A stretch of 64,000 nt of DNA from Antedon mediterranea (GCF_964355755.1 NC_092674.1:16747001-16811000); one strand, 5' to 3'; shown: positions 24,639-37,034, counted from the stretch's first letter. The notes: generated by a model not told the origin, from the letters alone. Made by a program: numbers and translations.

Positions 24639-26126
24639 TTGATTAATTTAATTAAAGATGCTTTGACTGAGGAGGAATCTCAACTTGAGACCTCCTGTTT
24701 TTATATTAAATCAGGCTTGCTTATGCGAAAATGGCAACCTTCTGACTCTGCATCTTACGACGTAAATATGGTCCATCAAATTGTGGTACCAAAAGGTTTA
24801 CGTCATGAAATTTTAAGTTTGGCTCATGATGGTCCTCTAGGAGGGCATCTGGGTATTAATAAGACCTATAAAAAAATTCTCAACCATTTCTATTGGCCGA
24901 CAATGAAGGCAGATATTACTACTTTTTGTAAATCCTGTCATTCATGTCAAATGGTTGGCAAGCCAAACCAGACGATACCACCTGCACCTTTAAAACCCAT
25001 TCCAGCTTTTGCTGAACCTTTCAGTAGGGTTATTATAGATTGTGTTGGTCTCCTTCCTAAAACCAAGCGAGGTAAACAATACTTACTGACTGTAATGTGT
25101 GCCTCCACTCGATTTCCTGAGGCAATTCCACTCCGCAATATTAAGGCGAAAACTATATTAGATGCTTTGCTAAAATTCTTTACTCTTATTGGTCTGCCTA
25201 AAGAAATACAGTCCGACCAGGGCTCCAACTTTATGTCTGGAGTTTTTCAACAAGTTCTGCATGAGCTAAAAATTCACCAAATTAAGTCAAGTGCTTATCA
25301 CCCTCAATCCCAAGGAGCAATTGAACGATTTCACGCTTCTTTAAAATGTGGCCTGAGTACATACTGTGTTGAAAATTCTGCTGACTGGGATGAAGGGGTA
25401 CATTTTTACTTATTTGCCGCTCGAGAGTCTGTTCATGATTCTCTGGGTTTTAGCCCATTTGAGCTTATTTTTGGACACACAGTTCGTGGTCCACTTGGTG
25501 CCCTTAAGGACTCCTTTCTGGAAGATTCCTCCCCTTTAAATCTGTTGGACTATGTTATTACATTTAAGGATAGACTTAGGAATGCTTTTAGTTTAGCCAA
25601 TCAGCACTTGGCAGAGTCACAGGTCAAAATGATCGAAAGGACCATTCCCAAACAACCACTACAGGCTAGGTACTTAGGCCCCTATGTAGTGAGTAAGAAG
25701 TTAAGTGAGGTTAATTACATAATAGAAACTCCGGGAAGGCGAAAGAAAACACAGCTATGCCATATTAACATGCTTAAGCCATACTTTACACGGCTAACTG
25801 CTAAGGCAGTTGCCACAATTTCTTCTAAATTTAATGATATTGATCCAAAATCTGATATTGGTGAAATTAAAGACAATAGTAGTGAATTTAGAGTTAAACT
25901 TCAAAACTCAGATGCACTTGCCAATTTAAATGACAAACTAGAGCATTTGAATGAAAATGAACGTTCTGAAATTAAATGTTTGCTTCTTGAGAATAAGCAT
26001 TTGTTTCCTGATGTTCCTGGTGAAATGAATGGAGTTTACCATGACGTGGATGTGGGCGAGGCCAAGCCAATCAAACAACACCCATATCGCATAAACCCAA
26101 TTAAAGAGAAAGTGATGCAACAGTGA
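24639..26126 (+). CDS. Integrase polyprotein ORF, running into the RT N-terminus
   Basis: An uninterrupted 495-codon frame. Residues ~50-110 hold the HHCC zinc-binding domain: HEILSLAHDGPLGGHLG with two His, then CKSCHSC. Residues ~130-270 hold the DDE core: IIDCVG, then SDQGSNFMSG, then YHPQSQGAIERFHASL with the catalytic Glu. A C-terminal GPY/F-type module follows (RYLGPYVV; CHINMLKPYF). After a linker, residues ~455-490 (DVDVGEAKPIKQHPYRINP) are the start of the reverse transcriptase. The frame ends at TGA 26124-26126. Integrase directly upstream of RT is the noteworthy order. Confidence 0.92.
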   Translation: MINLIKDALTEEESQLETSCFYIKSGLLMRKWQPSDSASYDVNMVHQIVVPKGLRHEILSLAHDGPLGGHLGINKTYKKILNHFYWPTMKADITTFCKSCHSCQMVGKPNQTIPPAPLKPIPAFAEPFSRVIIDCVGLLPKTKRGKQYLLTVMCASTRFPEAIPLRNIKAKTILDALLKFFTLIGLPKEIQSDQGSNFMSGVFQQVLHELKIHQIKSSAYHPQSQGAIERFHASLKCGLSTYCVENSADWDEGVHFYLFAARESVHDSLGFSPFELIFGHTVRGPLGALKDSFLEDSSPLNLLDYVITFKDRLRNAFSLANQHLAESQVKMIERTIPKQPLQARYLGPYVVSKKLSEVNYIIETPGRRKKTQLCHINMLKPYFTRLTAKAVATISSKFNDIDPKSDIGEIKDNSSEFRVKLQNSDALANLNDKLEHLNENERSEIKCLLLENKHLFPDVPGEMNGVYHDVDVGEAKPIKQHPYRINPIKEKVMQQ

Positions 26127-26769
26127 CTGGAGTTCTTCTTGTCTGCTCGTACCAAAAGCGAATAAAACTTATCGATTCTGTACGGATTATAGAAAAGTCA
26201 ACAATGTTACCATCACAGATTCATATCCATTACCTAGAATTGATGACTGCATTGATAAAATCGGTAACGCTAAATATGTAAGCAAGCTAGACTTACTTAA
26301 GGGGTACTGGCAAATTCCCCTGACTGAGAGAGTAAAACGTATATCTGCATTTGCCACAAGCACTGGCTTATACCAATATAAACGCATGCCCTTCGGAATG
26401 AAGAATGCTCCGTCACGATTTCAACGTCTAGTTAATGAACTAGTTCGAGATATTGATGGTTGTGACGATTACATTGATGATTTGAGCATCTACAGTAGTT
26501 CATGGAGTGCACACCTGAACATTTTGAGAACTTTATTTGAACGACTAACTCAGCGGAACATAACTGTCAACTTGATAAAATGCGAATTTGGCCATGGAAC
26601 AGTTAACTATCTGGGTCATGCAGTTGGGAGTGGACAAGTCCGACCAATTGACGCCAAGATCCGATCGATCAATGAATTTCCTGTCCCAGAGAATAAACGA
26701 CAACTGATGCGGTTTCTTGGAATGGCGGGATACTACCGAAAGTTCTGTAAGAACTTGCCGCACCACTAA
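26127..26769 (+). pseudogene. Reverse transcriptase, broken
   Basis: RT fingers and palm follow in a different frame from the integrase. They include DYRKVNNVTITDSYPLPR, KLDLLKGYWQIPLT, MPFGMKNAPSRFQRLV and the catalytic YIDDLSIYS. Part of the finger region just after 26126 seems to be missing, and the frame ends at a stop at 26767-26769 just before RNase H. Confidence 0.9.
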
Positions 26770-27266
26770 CGGCTAATTTAGCCAAAAACACACACTACAC
26801 ATGGTCGAAAGAGTGTGATATCGCCTTTGAACATATCAAAGCGTTATTGATTAGCGGTCCCATCCTTCACGCTCCTAATTTTGACAAGCAGTTCCTGCTT
26901 TTTGTCGACGCCAGCGGAGTCGGTGCCGGAGCAGTTCTAATGCAGAAAAGCGAGGATGGAATTGAATACCCAATATGTTACTTTTCAAAGAAGTTTAACA
27001 GACACCAAAAGAACTACTCGACGGTTGAACAAGAGTGCTTAGCCTTAATGTTAGCTTTAACTCACTTTGACATTTACTCGAACACTACCGTCTGCCCCAT
27101 CAGTGTACATACGGACAATAACCCTCTCACCTTAATTAAGAAAATGAAATTTAAGAATCAGAGAATTCTAAGGTGGGGACTGATGTTACAGGAGTATAAT
27201 TTGGACTTTCACTTCATAAAAGGCAAGGATAACGTCTTTGCAGATGCATTGTCTCGAGCACATTAA
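26770..27266 (+). pseudogene. RNase H domain
   Basis: A third frame. LLFVDASGVGAGAVLMQ has the first catalytic Asp of RNase H, YSTVEQECLALMLAL the Glu, HTDNNPL the next Asp and GKDNVFADALSRAH the last. It ends at TAA 27264-27266 with no integrase after it. Confidence 0.9.
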
Positions 27267-27404
27267 ATTGATGCGACATATTCTATATACTTAATTTGTT
27301 ATTATATGCATGCTTTTCTTAATTTTATTGTACTTTACCCCAAGTAACGTATATTGTCTTACATGGAGTTTACCCAGAAATTTTTTTTTTTAAACTTTCT
27401 TCTG

Positions 27405-27417
27405 ATAGGGCGGGGAG
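27405..27417 (+). other. Polypurine tract
   Basis: GATAGGGCGGGGAG lies immediately before the 3' LTR, the expected plus-strand primer site. Confidence 0.7.
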
Positions 27418-27968
27418 TGTCACACAGCTGTTTACTGTACTCGCTTGTTTATGAATATATTGCTGTGTGCACTTTCACTGTGGAAATAACTACTCCCTTG
27501 TCTATTTACTTAGGAATCTACCCCCCCCCCCCCCCACCCTGGGTCATCGATTTGACATATTGATGACCATGTTTACCAACTTTGTATAATTATCAGAATC
27601 AGACCACTTTATATTTTTAAATTACCCAGTGAATTCTGATTGGATAAGTACCTATATGTAAAATAGTTAACTACCCCCTTTAAATAGCAGCTACACCCAA
27701 AGACTGTTAGTTGTTGTGTGGTTCTTTTGCTGCCTTCTCCCACCAACTCACTCCATCCTTATTTGTGGATGTTACTTGGCTTCTTATAGTGCAATTCTGG
27801 GTAAGACTACATTTTTGTTTTTTAATGTTCACCACCTCCTAAATTGACCAAACTCGCATATATTTTATGTTACTTTATTTGGTTATCGTTGTGTAAATAA
27901 ATTGTATATATTGTAACTCCAGTTCTTACTTCTTTCTGTACATGTGTTATTGAGCCGTGCATGTGACA
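27418..27968 (+). repeat. 3' LTR
   Basis: 551 bp copy of the 5' LTR, with a poly-C run near 27521-27536 and TGTGACA at its end, followed by the ACAT duplication. Confidence 0.93.
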
Positions 27969-27972
27969 ACAT

Positions 27973-29370
27973 CCATTTAAAAAAATGAAATTACAAATAA
28001 CATAAGCCACAAAGTTCTACATAACATCAAAACAGTATGTAAATACATAATAAATAATAAATAAATAAAACAAAAACAGAACAATAAAAGTATAGGATAT
28101 TTAAAAAAAACTAAAACTTACAGATTACAGATACAATCCTCATATAGTCTGTATCTTGTTTTCTATTAATTAATGATTTTACGTTTGAGAGAGATAATGC
28201 TGATAATATTGTACATCTAGTAACCCATGCTTTCATTAAAAAAATCAAAAATTTTTTCCTAATGTTTCATTCTCAGTGAATAAATTGTCTAGCATAAAGT
28301 GGTGTTATAATTCTTGAGATCCACAATTAAAATTATCCCAATACATACTTAAATTATGGTCTATGAAGTTGTTCTTAAGATCTAAGTATCATCATAATAT
28401 ACGCCGTGGTTAGGATTCCGGAACTCAACTGCCCATTGTAACAGATTCCGACAGAAACTATTCACTGAGAACTAAAACCTAAAACTAAAAAAAAAAACAT
28501 CCCTCTAGGCAATGGTGGGTAAAGACGATGATGGATAAAGACGATGGTGAAAAAAATACAATTTTTTTAATAAAAAAAAAAATTGATTGAGAATTGAACC
28601 TACAAAACCACTAGACCTCTAGCCGCAGTACCACACCACTAAGCCAGCCAACCAATCGATACTAGCGCCTTTTTATTCCCCTTTCATTCCCCTTTCTCCA
28701 TTAGTCTATATTAGAATTGCAAATTTGTACAAAAAAAGTTTTTTTTTAGACCAATTTTTTGCAACTGCCGAACCTTGAGTTCGGTAATTCTCTGCCATTT
28801 TCCTACGTCACAATTTATCGATACGAGACAGCAGCACATGTGATAAGCTGCAGTTTTAATATCTATTAAGGTTCAATATGTCCTAGGAAGCACGTTATTT
28901 CATAAAAATAACTCTCATGAAAATTATGCTGTATTTAACAGTTATTGTAAAATTTACACAAGCCGTGCTTGGAAACTAAGAAATGAAATTGTATCACAAC
29001 TTTGAACTGTTTTATTTTAAAAATGTGTGTGTTCTTTTCCATTGCTGTTGCAAAATTAGTAGTTTTAGTTTTAAAATAAGTTTTGTAATAGCGTTTAGTC
29101 AAATTTTATGTTGTTATAGTTCATAATCAAATATGAAAAATGGTTTAGTTTCAGTTTTTATTTTCCATTGTTTTTGTATTAAATTTTGTAATTTGTATGG
29201 ACGCACCATCTACGCATGTGTGCCACTGTTAAAAAAGTGTTGTTCCAATATTATTATTATAGCCAAAGAATAGTATACTTAAGAAATGCAAAAACAAATT
29301 TGACTGTCTTATCTATGAAATGTTGTATATCAGACAATTAAAACCTAGTCTGAATAAATAAAGTGACTCT
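27973..29370. other. No gene recognised
   Basis: AT-rich sequence with A-rich (AATA)n stretches near 28030-28080 and one tRNA-like SINE head (28583-28652). Otherwise featureless. Confidence 0.35.
28583..28652 (-). repeat. tRNA-like SINE head
   Basis: The reverse strand has TGGCTTAGTGGTGTGG (A box, complement of 28631-28646) and GGTTCAATTC (B box, complement of 28591-28600), spaced like a tRNA with a long variable arm. The acceptor ends do not pair well, so this is probably a SINE or tRNA pseudogene. Confidence 0.55.
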
Positions 29371-29378
29371 GTAAAAGC

Positions 29379-29405
29379 AGGGAAGAGTAATTTAACTCTT
29401 CCCTG
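29379..29405. repeat. Hairpin CAGGGAAGAG...CTCTTCCCTG
   Basis: Inverted repeat around TAATTTAA, nearly the same as 19029-19054. It lies at the edge of the Penelope fragment. Confidence 0.6.
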
Positions 29406-29409
29406 GTAA

Positions 29410-29695
29410 AAGCTGGAGCCTAACATTGTTGGTGAGGAAACTAAAGAATTAACAGCAGCTACTCTAAAGTCTATCGCACTTAATTATATAGAAAGGAAAG
29501 GACCATCCCCACCAAAAGCCTTAACAAGAGCGCTTGGCCAATTAAAGAAGAGAGATGATATAATCATCAGAAAGCCAGACAAAGGATCAGGAGTAGTAGT
29601 CATGGATAGAAGTGAGTATGAACATTTATTATGTGAAGCATCAGTCAACAATGTTTCCAAATTTGTACCAATCTCTACTGTTCACGGTTCAACGA
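29410..29695 (+). pseudogene. Penelope-like element, N-terminal ORF fragment
   Basis: The + strand frame reads ALTRALGQLKKRDDIII then RKPDKGSGVVVMDRSEY and KFVPISTVH. The KPDKGSGVVVMD motif is the hallmark of the region just before RT in Penelope-like elements. It ends abruptly at ~29690, where the RT core begins on the other strand, so the element is inverted here. Confidence 0.85.
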
Positions 29696-29698
29696 TAA

Positions 29699-30310
29699 TT
29701 ATGGACTAAACTCATCTGGATATTTCAGACGCTTAAAAATCTTCCTTAAAATTTCACATTCATCATTAAAAAGCTGGTGGGTCGACGATAGTTTGTAAGC
29801 CCGATTTAACATAGTTATACAAAGTGACCTTTTATACTTGTTGTCAACGTGACTATTGTAGTGTAGCAATAAGCCTGTGTCTGTTGGCTTTCTATAAACC
29901 CGTGTGTGCAATTTTTCCAAATCTTTGGTTATCAGCATTCCTAGGAAAGGGATTGAATTGTTCACGGCAGTTTCCATTGTGAACGCTATCGCAGGATGGG
30001 TTGTGTTAAGTAAAGCTAAAAATTCATTGGCTGCTTCTAGATTTGGCATGAATACTAGTGTGTCATCAACATACCGTTTGTAGTATTTGGGCATGTGGTT
30101 CGTAGATTCAAGGCGTTCCTCGATGTGGCACATAAATACATTTGCCATAAGGGGCCCTAGAGGTGATCCCATTGCAACTCTATCAACCTGTTCATACAAG
30201 TTACCATTAAATTGGAATAGCTGATCTTTCGTTGCTATATTGAGGAGTACAATTAAATCGTCCTTATCTAAGTTTAGTCCATAATTATCGTTGAACCAGA
30301 TGTTCAGCAA
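29699..30310 (-). pseudogene. Penelope-like reverse transcriptase, palm and thumb
   Basis: A 203-codon reverse-strand frame with RVAMGSPLGPLMANVF (RT block 4; usual first residue Gly) and KRYVDDTLVF (catalytic YVDD), followed by IPFLGMLITKD and VYRKPTDTGLLLHYNSH. These are typical of Penelope-like elements, relatives of telomerase RT. The upstream finger part is 1.66 kb away, beyond a nested Helitron. Confidence 0.92.
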
Positions 30311-30426
30311 TAATTAGGTTATATGCATGATATGCATATAACCTCTTGATTCTGTCAAAATCTTTATTTATTTCTTTATTAGGTTATATGCATGATATGC
30401 ATATAACCTCTTGATTCTGTCAAAAT

Positions 30427-30565
<139 letters not shown>

Positions 30566-31554
30566 CTTTCCTTAGCACTATTTTGTCCGTGCATTATCTT
30601 GGCATCAGTTTAATCTAGCTAAGTCAAGTTTTCAGAGTATATTCCTCATGGCCAGGAATCGATGTGGTTATATTTTCATGATGCGTAATCAAAAATTACG
30701 CGGTCTACGCGCGATTTTACGAAATCACGTTTGTAATCATATCTTCACAAGCATGAATCACAATTAAACAAAATTTGGTACTCATAAATTTCAGGTCATA
30801 TTTCATCATATGGCAATAAAATTACGTGCGTAGCGCATATAACGCTTGCGTACGTGCGCTTAAAATGTTCAAAATTGTCAAAATTTATTTTCGATGAAAT
30901 TAGAGTACGTTTCAGGCAATTTTAAGCGTTTAAAAAATTGCCATGAGTGCGCAGATTTTTTCACGCGCATGGCGCGTTAAACGTTAATGCGCACTCTTTT
31001 TGCCCGATTTCTGTTTTACAATCTTTCTTTAATAATATCATCATATTTGATTCACGTTTCAACTCGAAATTGCGTTATACGAGCACGTCAAAAGTGACTG
31101 ACTACGCACGTATAAGTTAACAAAATGGTGAAAATATGCTAAATTTTAAAATTAATATATATCGTCAGAATGCAGGGGAACACCTATTTTTTATTTCATT
31201 TTCTTGAAGTGTATGTATCATATGTATGATTTATTATCAAATAAAGAGGACCAAAGCTGATTAAGTCATCATTAATTGCATATTAAATTTAAAAAAAATA
31301 ATTTCGACAATCAAACAAATTATGAAATTTTCTTAGGCCAAAATAACAAACTTAACATTAACTTTCTTTCTTCAAAAATTCATATATTAAAGTTAAAAGT
31401 ATGTAGTTTGACAGTGCATCATTTGTATACATTTTAAAGATGTCATCATAGTAAAAAATTATAATTCATTTCGGTATGTAATAATCTATTTGCATCAAAG
31501 TGGTTACTGCATAGTAAATACACGGAGGAATTTTTCTACAACTATTAGTCAGTT

Positions 31555-31625
31555 GTGTACGGCTCGGTGGTCTGTGCTCGTGTCTATGGCATTAAAGGTA
31601 CCGAGATCGAGTCTCACCTTGGGAA
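31555..31625 (+). repeat. tRNA-like SINE head
   Basis: GGCTCGGTGGTCTG (A-box-like, 31561) and GAGATCGAGTCTC (B-box-like, ~31602) with tRNA-like spacing, followed by a T-rich run. Inside the nested Helitron. Confidence 0.45.
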
Positions 31626-31973
31626 ACGAAATAAATTTTTTTTTTTTATTATCCGTATTGTTTGTTCAAATTTATTTCTTAGTGTATAGATTATACACAT
31701 GATTTATAATGAAATCTAGATAAAAATTAACTTATGTCTTTATTATTATTATGTAACAACAAATGTGGTTTATGACATTATACGCATATGGATCTTTGAT
31801 CGGATTGTGTTACCGGCTATGGTGTTCGCGTTAGCAAGGTCCTATCATATATTATAAATAATTAAAGATTCTGAGAAAATCAATCAATCAATATATCTTT
31901 TAAAAATCAATTATTTTTATTAATTATCAATGCATATAACCTATAATTCGTCATAGTGACGAATTAAATCTAG

Positions 31974-32305
31974 TTTGAATTGTTTCGGTTAAAGGAACAT
32001 TTGTGAATAAGGACGAGACATCATATGATACCAAAATATCACTAGCATTTATAACGGTGGAGCGTATATCAAAATACATCATCTATTGTATATGCATTCT
32101 GGGATAGCGGTTTCAACTTCTCATCCAGCCACTGAGCTAATTTATAATTGTAGGTACCTGTTGCTGACAAGATTGGTCTCATAGATAACTTTTCTTTGTG
32201 TGTTTTAGGCAATCCATACAAATGAGCTAACCTTGATCCGGTTTGACAAATTGATTTACCAATTTCTTTTGGAAGAATTTTATGAACCGTTGAAATTTTT
32301 TTCAA
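31974..32305 (-). pseudogene. Penelope-like reverse transcriptase, fingers
   Basis: Reverse strand: LYGLPKTHK, SMRPILSATGTYNYKLAQWL, then after a frameshift LVSYDVSSLFTNVPLTETI with the first catalytic Asp (SYDVSS). It continues into 29699-30310 once the nested Helitron is skipped. Confidence 0.9.
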
Positions 32306-32317
32306 GTAAATAATTGT

Positions 32318-32700
32318 TTGGTTTATTTATTCTTTCTTTTGACAGTAATGCTTTCCAAAATGGTCCAGTTACAAGTTTAAAAGTAAATAAAAATTATAAC
32401 ATATAAAAATACATAGTAGGCCTAATTTAAAAGATATATACAGTACAGTTTTAATAAAAAAAAAATGTAGGATCACCACTTAGATGACATTAGATTTGCT
32501 ATATTTTTGAGTATAAATATTTTTCCCAGTTACTTTTGTTCTACTTTCAGTTGGTAAAAGATTCCATTCTTTTGTTGCTCTGTATTTGAAGGTTCTTTTA
32601 CCTGGAGCATTTTTCCAATTTGGTGTTATTAATCTTTTACAACTTTGGCTACGGGTGCATTTGGGGTGGAGGGAGTCATTAAACTTAAACATTGAGGATA
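32318..32700 (-). pseudogene. LINE 3' fragment
   Basis: Reverse-strand frame 32480-32692 ends in RTFKYRATKEWNLLPTE, the C-terminal F-x-Y-R-A...W-N-x-L-P motif of non-LTR reverse transcriptases. An A-rich end (AGAATAAATAAACC) lies at ~32320, just against the Penelope fragment. Clade not determined. Confidence 0.7.
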
Positions 32701-33352
32701 AATATGATGGTGAATGTTTTAAAAAAAAAAACTAATTACAAAAAAATAGCATAACAATAACAACATATAAACGTGTTATATATGCATGTTGTAACGACGC
32801 CTTTGGTGTGCCATAATTGTTTTCTCTCTTCTGAATAAATGTTGAGTTGTACACGCTGTGTTTAGAGCCCTTACTTTACATATATAATTTACTATATACA
32901 ACAAAACGCACGAAACTTTTTTGGCCCGACGTATTTAGCAATTATTTTACTCCCATTTGTTATGTACTTTATTAATTTAAAATGCGTGGTTCCTCATTTT
33001 CAAATGACGTTAGGAAGTTCAATAATAATATTATTATTAATAATAATAATAATAATATAGGCTAGGTCTATTATTAGGGAGTCCGAGAGGCACGCGTTCC
33101 AGAGCAGTATTTTGCTTGCCACGATTCAACTACGATACGTTACTATGCGCGCGATTTCTTTGACGTGCTATTTTTCTTCACTAGGCCAGGTAAACAATTT
33201 TTGATTATCAATTACTCTGAGAATAAATATGCTATGAAAAAATGGCTTTGGTGTCTAATTATTTACTTATTAATCTAAAAGATCACATAATAAGTTTGAT
33301 TAACTATATCATATGAATAATACAGTTAACGACACAACCACACAAGCCCGTA
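32701..33352. other. No gene recognised; AAT microsatellite
   Basis: AT-rich sequence with an (AAT)n/(ATT)n palindromic tract at 33021-33057. Confidence 0.4.
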
Positions 33353-35730
33353 GGGTGTCACGAAACCTAAGACCATGAAAGCTAAGACCCCCTAAGACCT
33401 AAGATCACGAAAGCTAAGACCCAAGATCTAAGATTACAAATTCTAAGATATACTGCAGCTTAAAAACAATACTTGTTTATCCGGGTGTCACGAAACCTAA
33501 GACCACGAAAGCTAAGGACCCCCTAAGACCTAAGATCACGAAAGCTAAGACCCAAGACCTAAGATTACAAATTCTAAGATATACTACAGCTTAAAAACAA
33601 TACTTGTTTATCCATACATAATTTTAAACACAGTAGGTTTCATTTATTACCATAAATATAATTTAATACTACCGCAAAACACAGATAAACTCACATTATT
33701 TTCGCCCGTTGAGTAAATGTATATTTTTTCTTTACAACAAACAAATTTGACGGGTTGTTTGTTGGTATATATTACTCCAATGTGTTGGTTCAGAGGATGT
33801 TTTTCTTACGCACCTGCCTTTCTTGTATTTTGACTCCAAATTTGTTGACTAACTTTATCCTGAATACCACACTTTAAAATTTGGACTTATAAGTACTTTC
33901 AGAAGGAGAAACACATAATAACAAATAAATAAATCCTTTCCCATCCTGATTTTAAAGACGTGTTTCTTTGTATACTGTAATGTAACTCCTCGAGCTCCCC
34001 ATGCTCAATGTTTTTGTTTCTATGGAGCGCCAAAAGAGCAACAGAAAGAAAACGAAACAAAAAAACTTATCATAATTTTTAAGTTAAAATTTATTTGCCA
34101 GCATTTATTTCTTCGTACTTGCATGATTATACTATTATCATTACAATTTAAATTTTACATTGTTCTATCCACACTGTAGATGGACTCCACAGAGTTTTCA
34201 GCCCTCTATATAATGTTTGCTCTTTTGACGTTCCATAGAAACAAAAACATTGAACATGGGGTAGGCTAGTCATTTTGTGTGCGAGAAAAACGTCTGTAAA
34301 ATCATCAATTTAAAAATGTATTTGTTACTTTTTATGTGATTCGTTTTCATGAAAGTGCCAATTCTAAGGTGTGGTATTCAGAATAATGTTGGGAGTTAAA
34401 ATACAAGGCAGGTGCGAAAGATAAATATTTGTAATCTTAGATCTTGGGTCTTAGCTTTCGTGGTCTTAGGTTTCGTGACACCATTGTTTATCCATACATA
34501 ATTTTAAACACAGTAGGTTTCATTTATTACCATAAATATAATTAAATAATACCGCAAAACATAGATAAACTCACATTATTTTCGCCCGTTGAGTAAATGT
34601 CTATTTTTTTCTTTACAACAAACAAACTTGACGGGTTGTTTGTTGGTATATATTTACTCCATTGTGTTGGTTCAGAGGATGTTTTTCTTACGCACATGCC
34701 TTTCTTGTATGACTCCAAATTTGTTGACTAACTTTATCCTGAATACCACACTTTAAAATTAGGATTTATAGGTACTTTCAGGAGAAACACACAAAAACAA
34801 ATAAATAAATCCTTTAAATTGATGATTTTACCTCTGATTTTACAGACATGTTTCTTTGTATACTGTAACTCCTCGAGCTCCCCCCACACACATGCTCAAT
34901 GTTTTTGTTTTTATGGAGCGCCAAAAGAGCAACAATAATAGTACAAGTATAAAAACAGAAAGAAAACGAAACAAATCATGATTTTTAAATTAAAATTTAT
35001 TTGCCAGTATTTATTTCTTCGTACTTGCATGATTATACTATTATCATTACAATTTTAATTTTACATTGTTCCATCCACACTGTATATGGACTCCACAGAG
35101 TTTTCAGCCCTCTATATAATTTTTGCTCTTTTGACGTTCCATAGAAACAAAAACATTGAACATGGGTTAGGCCTACTGCTACTGTACTGTAGGCTAGTCA
35201 TGCGAAATTCGCAAACAGTTTGTGTGCGAGAAAAACGTCTGTAAAATCATCAATTTAAAAATAAATAAATTTGTTATAATACATATACATAATACATTGT
35301 TGTAATTGGTCAATTTTGAACCTTGACCCCTTATATCTCGAACGCTTCCTATCCTGATCGATTACCTTCCATATTCGTAATCTACGGAAAATTCTGGTCC
35401 AGAAAAGTTGGATGGCAATTTGTCCCCTTTCGGGTGGTGATATCCCCCCTCCTGCCACCGGACTATGTGTTTCACCAATAAATGCATGAGAAATTGACGC
35501 ATTCCACTGAGTTTTAGTCCTCTATTATCGTTGCTCTTTTGGCGCTCCATAGAAACAAAAATATTGAACATTGAATAAGTGAAATTCGCGAAGTGTGCGA
35601 GAAACACGCCTTTTTATGTGATTCTTGCATTAAAGTACTCATGAGGTATACTTCTAAGGTGTGGTATTCACACGATAAAGTTATTTATCAAATTTGGAGT
35701 AAAAATACAAGCGAAGGAAACTAGCGCCAG
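33353..35730. mobile_element. Foldback element E1, damaged, host of E2
   Basis: Starts GGGTGTCACGAAACCTAAGA at 33353. It is interrupted by E2 after 33482, resumes at 34494, and contains both internal arms (CTCAATGTTTTTGTTT...; AACAAAAACATTGAACATG). It carries an extra segment at 35280-35470 and loses the expected right terminus near 35730, just before E3. Confidence 0.65.
33483..34483. mobile_element. Foldback element E2 with 10-bp TSD
   Basis: 1001 bp, inserted in E1. TTGTTTATCC flanks it on both sides (33473-33482, 34484-34493). The ends are GGGTGTCACGAAACCTAAGA and its inverse, and inverted similarity continues inward for about 450 bp, so nearly the whole element folds back. No transposase. 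A 10-bp duplication and long TIRs suggest a Mutator-like (MULE) family. Confidence 0.85.
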
Positions 35731-35753
35731 GTTTATTAGTACGTACATGGACA

Positions 35754-36829
35754 GGGTGTCACGAAACCTAAGACCACGAAAGCTAAAACCCCCTAAGACC
35801 TAAGATCACGAAAGCTAAGACCCAAGACCTAAGATTGCAAATTCTAAGATATACTACAGCTTAAAAACAATACTTGTTTATCCATACATAATTTTAAACA
35901 TAGTAGATTTCATTTATTACCATAAATATAATTAAATACTACCGCAAAACATAGATAAACTCACATTATTTTCGCCCGTTGAGTAAATGTATATTTTTCC
36001 TTTACAACAAACAAACTTGACTGGTTGTTTGTTGGTATATATTTACTCCATTGTGTTGGTTCAGAGGATGTTTTTCTTTCGCACCTGCCTTTCTTGTATT
36101 TTGACTCCAAATTTGTTAACTGACTTTATTCTGAATATCACACTTTAAAATTAGGACTTATATAAGTACTTTCAGAAGGAGAAACACATAAAAACAAATA
36201 AATAAATCCTTTAAATTGATGTTTTTACAGACGTGTTTCTTTGTATACTGTAACTCCTCATGCTCAATGTTTTTGTTTCTATGAAGCGCCAAAAGAGCAA
36301 CAATAATAGTACAAGTATAAAAACAGAAAGAAAACGAAACAAAAAAACTTATTATCATGATTTTTAAATTAAAATTTATTTGCGAGTATTTATTTCTTCG
36401 TACTAGCATGATTATACTATTATTATTACAATTTTAATTTCACATTGTTCCATCCACACTGTAGATGGACTCCACAGAGTTTTCAGCCCTCTATATAATT
36501 TTTGCTCTATTGACGTTCCATAGAAACAAAAACATTGAACATGATGTAGGCCTAACTGTAGTGTAGGCCATGCGAAATTCGCAAACAGTATGTGTGCGAG
36601 AAAAACGTCTGTAAAATCATCAATTTGAAAATTTATTTGTTACTTTTTATGTGATTCTTTTTCATAAAGTGCTAATTCTAAGGTGTGGTATTCAGAATAA
36701 ATGTTGGGAGTTAAAATACAAGGCAGGTGCGAAAGATAAATATTTGTAATCTAGGTCTTGGGTCTTAGCTTTCGTGATCTTAGGTCTTAGGGGGTCTTAG
36801 CTTTCGTGGTCTTAGGTTTCGTGACACCC
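35754..36829. mobile_element. Foldback element E3 with 10-bp TSD
   Basis: 1076 bp with the same ends and internal arms as E2. TACATGGACA flanks it (35744-35753, 36830-36839). Complete but without coding capacity. Confidence 0.9.
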
Positions 36830-37034
36830 TACATGGACAACAATAAATAAAAATCGTTCGTAATATACCTAGCTTACTAAAACAGGAATAGTGTATCATT
36901 ATTAAATATTACACCAATTATTATTATATCAAAATTGATTAAATTATTTTCTACATAGGCCTCTTATCTAGGTTAGGGCTAATCATATTAGCTAAAGTTT
37001 AATTTTAGGCCTAGTATTACAATTGTCGGACGTA

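Larger units (their letters stand above)
22136..27972 (+). mobile_element. Ty3/gypsy retrotransposon with integrase before RT (Gmr1-like)
   Basis: A full-length 5.83-kb insertion. LTRs at 22140-22710 and 27418-27968 both start TGTCACAC and end TGTGACA. The flanks carry ACAT (22136-22139, 27969-27972), a 4-bp target duplication. The internal order is gag, protease, integrase, reverse transcriptase, RNase H. In ordinary Ty3/gypsy elements integrase comes last; IN-before-RT is known from the Gmr1 group described in fish and other animals. No envelope gene is seen. Frameshifts in gag and pol and several LTR differences show it is an inactive copy. Confidence 0.9.

Noticed and set aside
28583-28652. 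Functional tRNA gene
   Set aside because: A and B boxes are present, but the acceptor stem does not pair and no convincing anticodon arm could be drawn.
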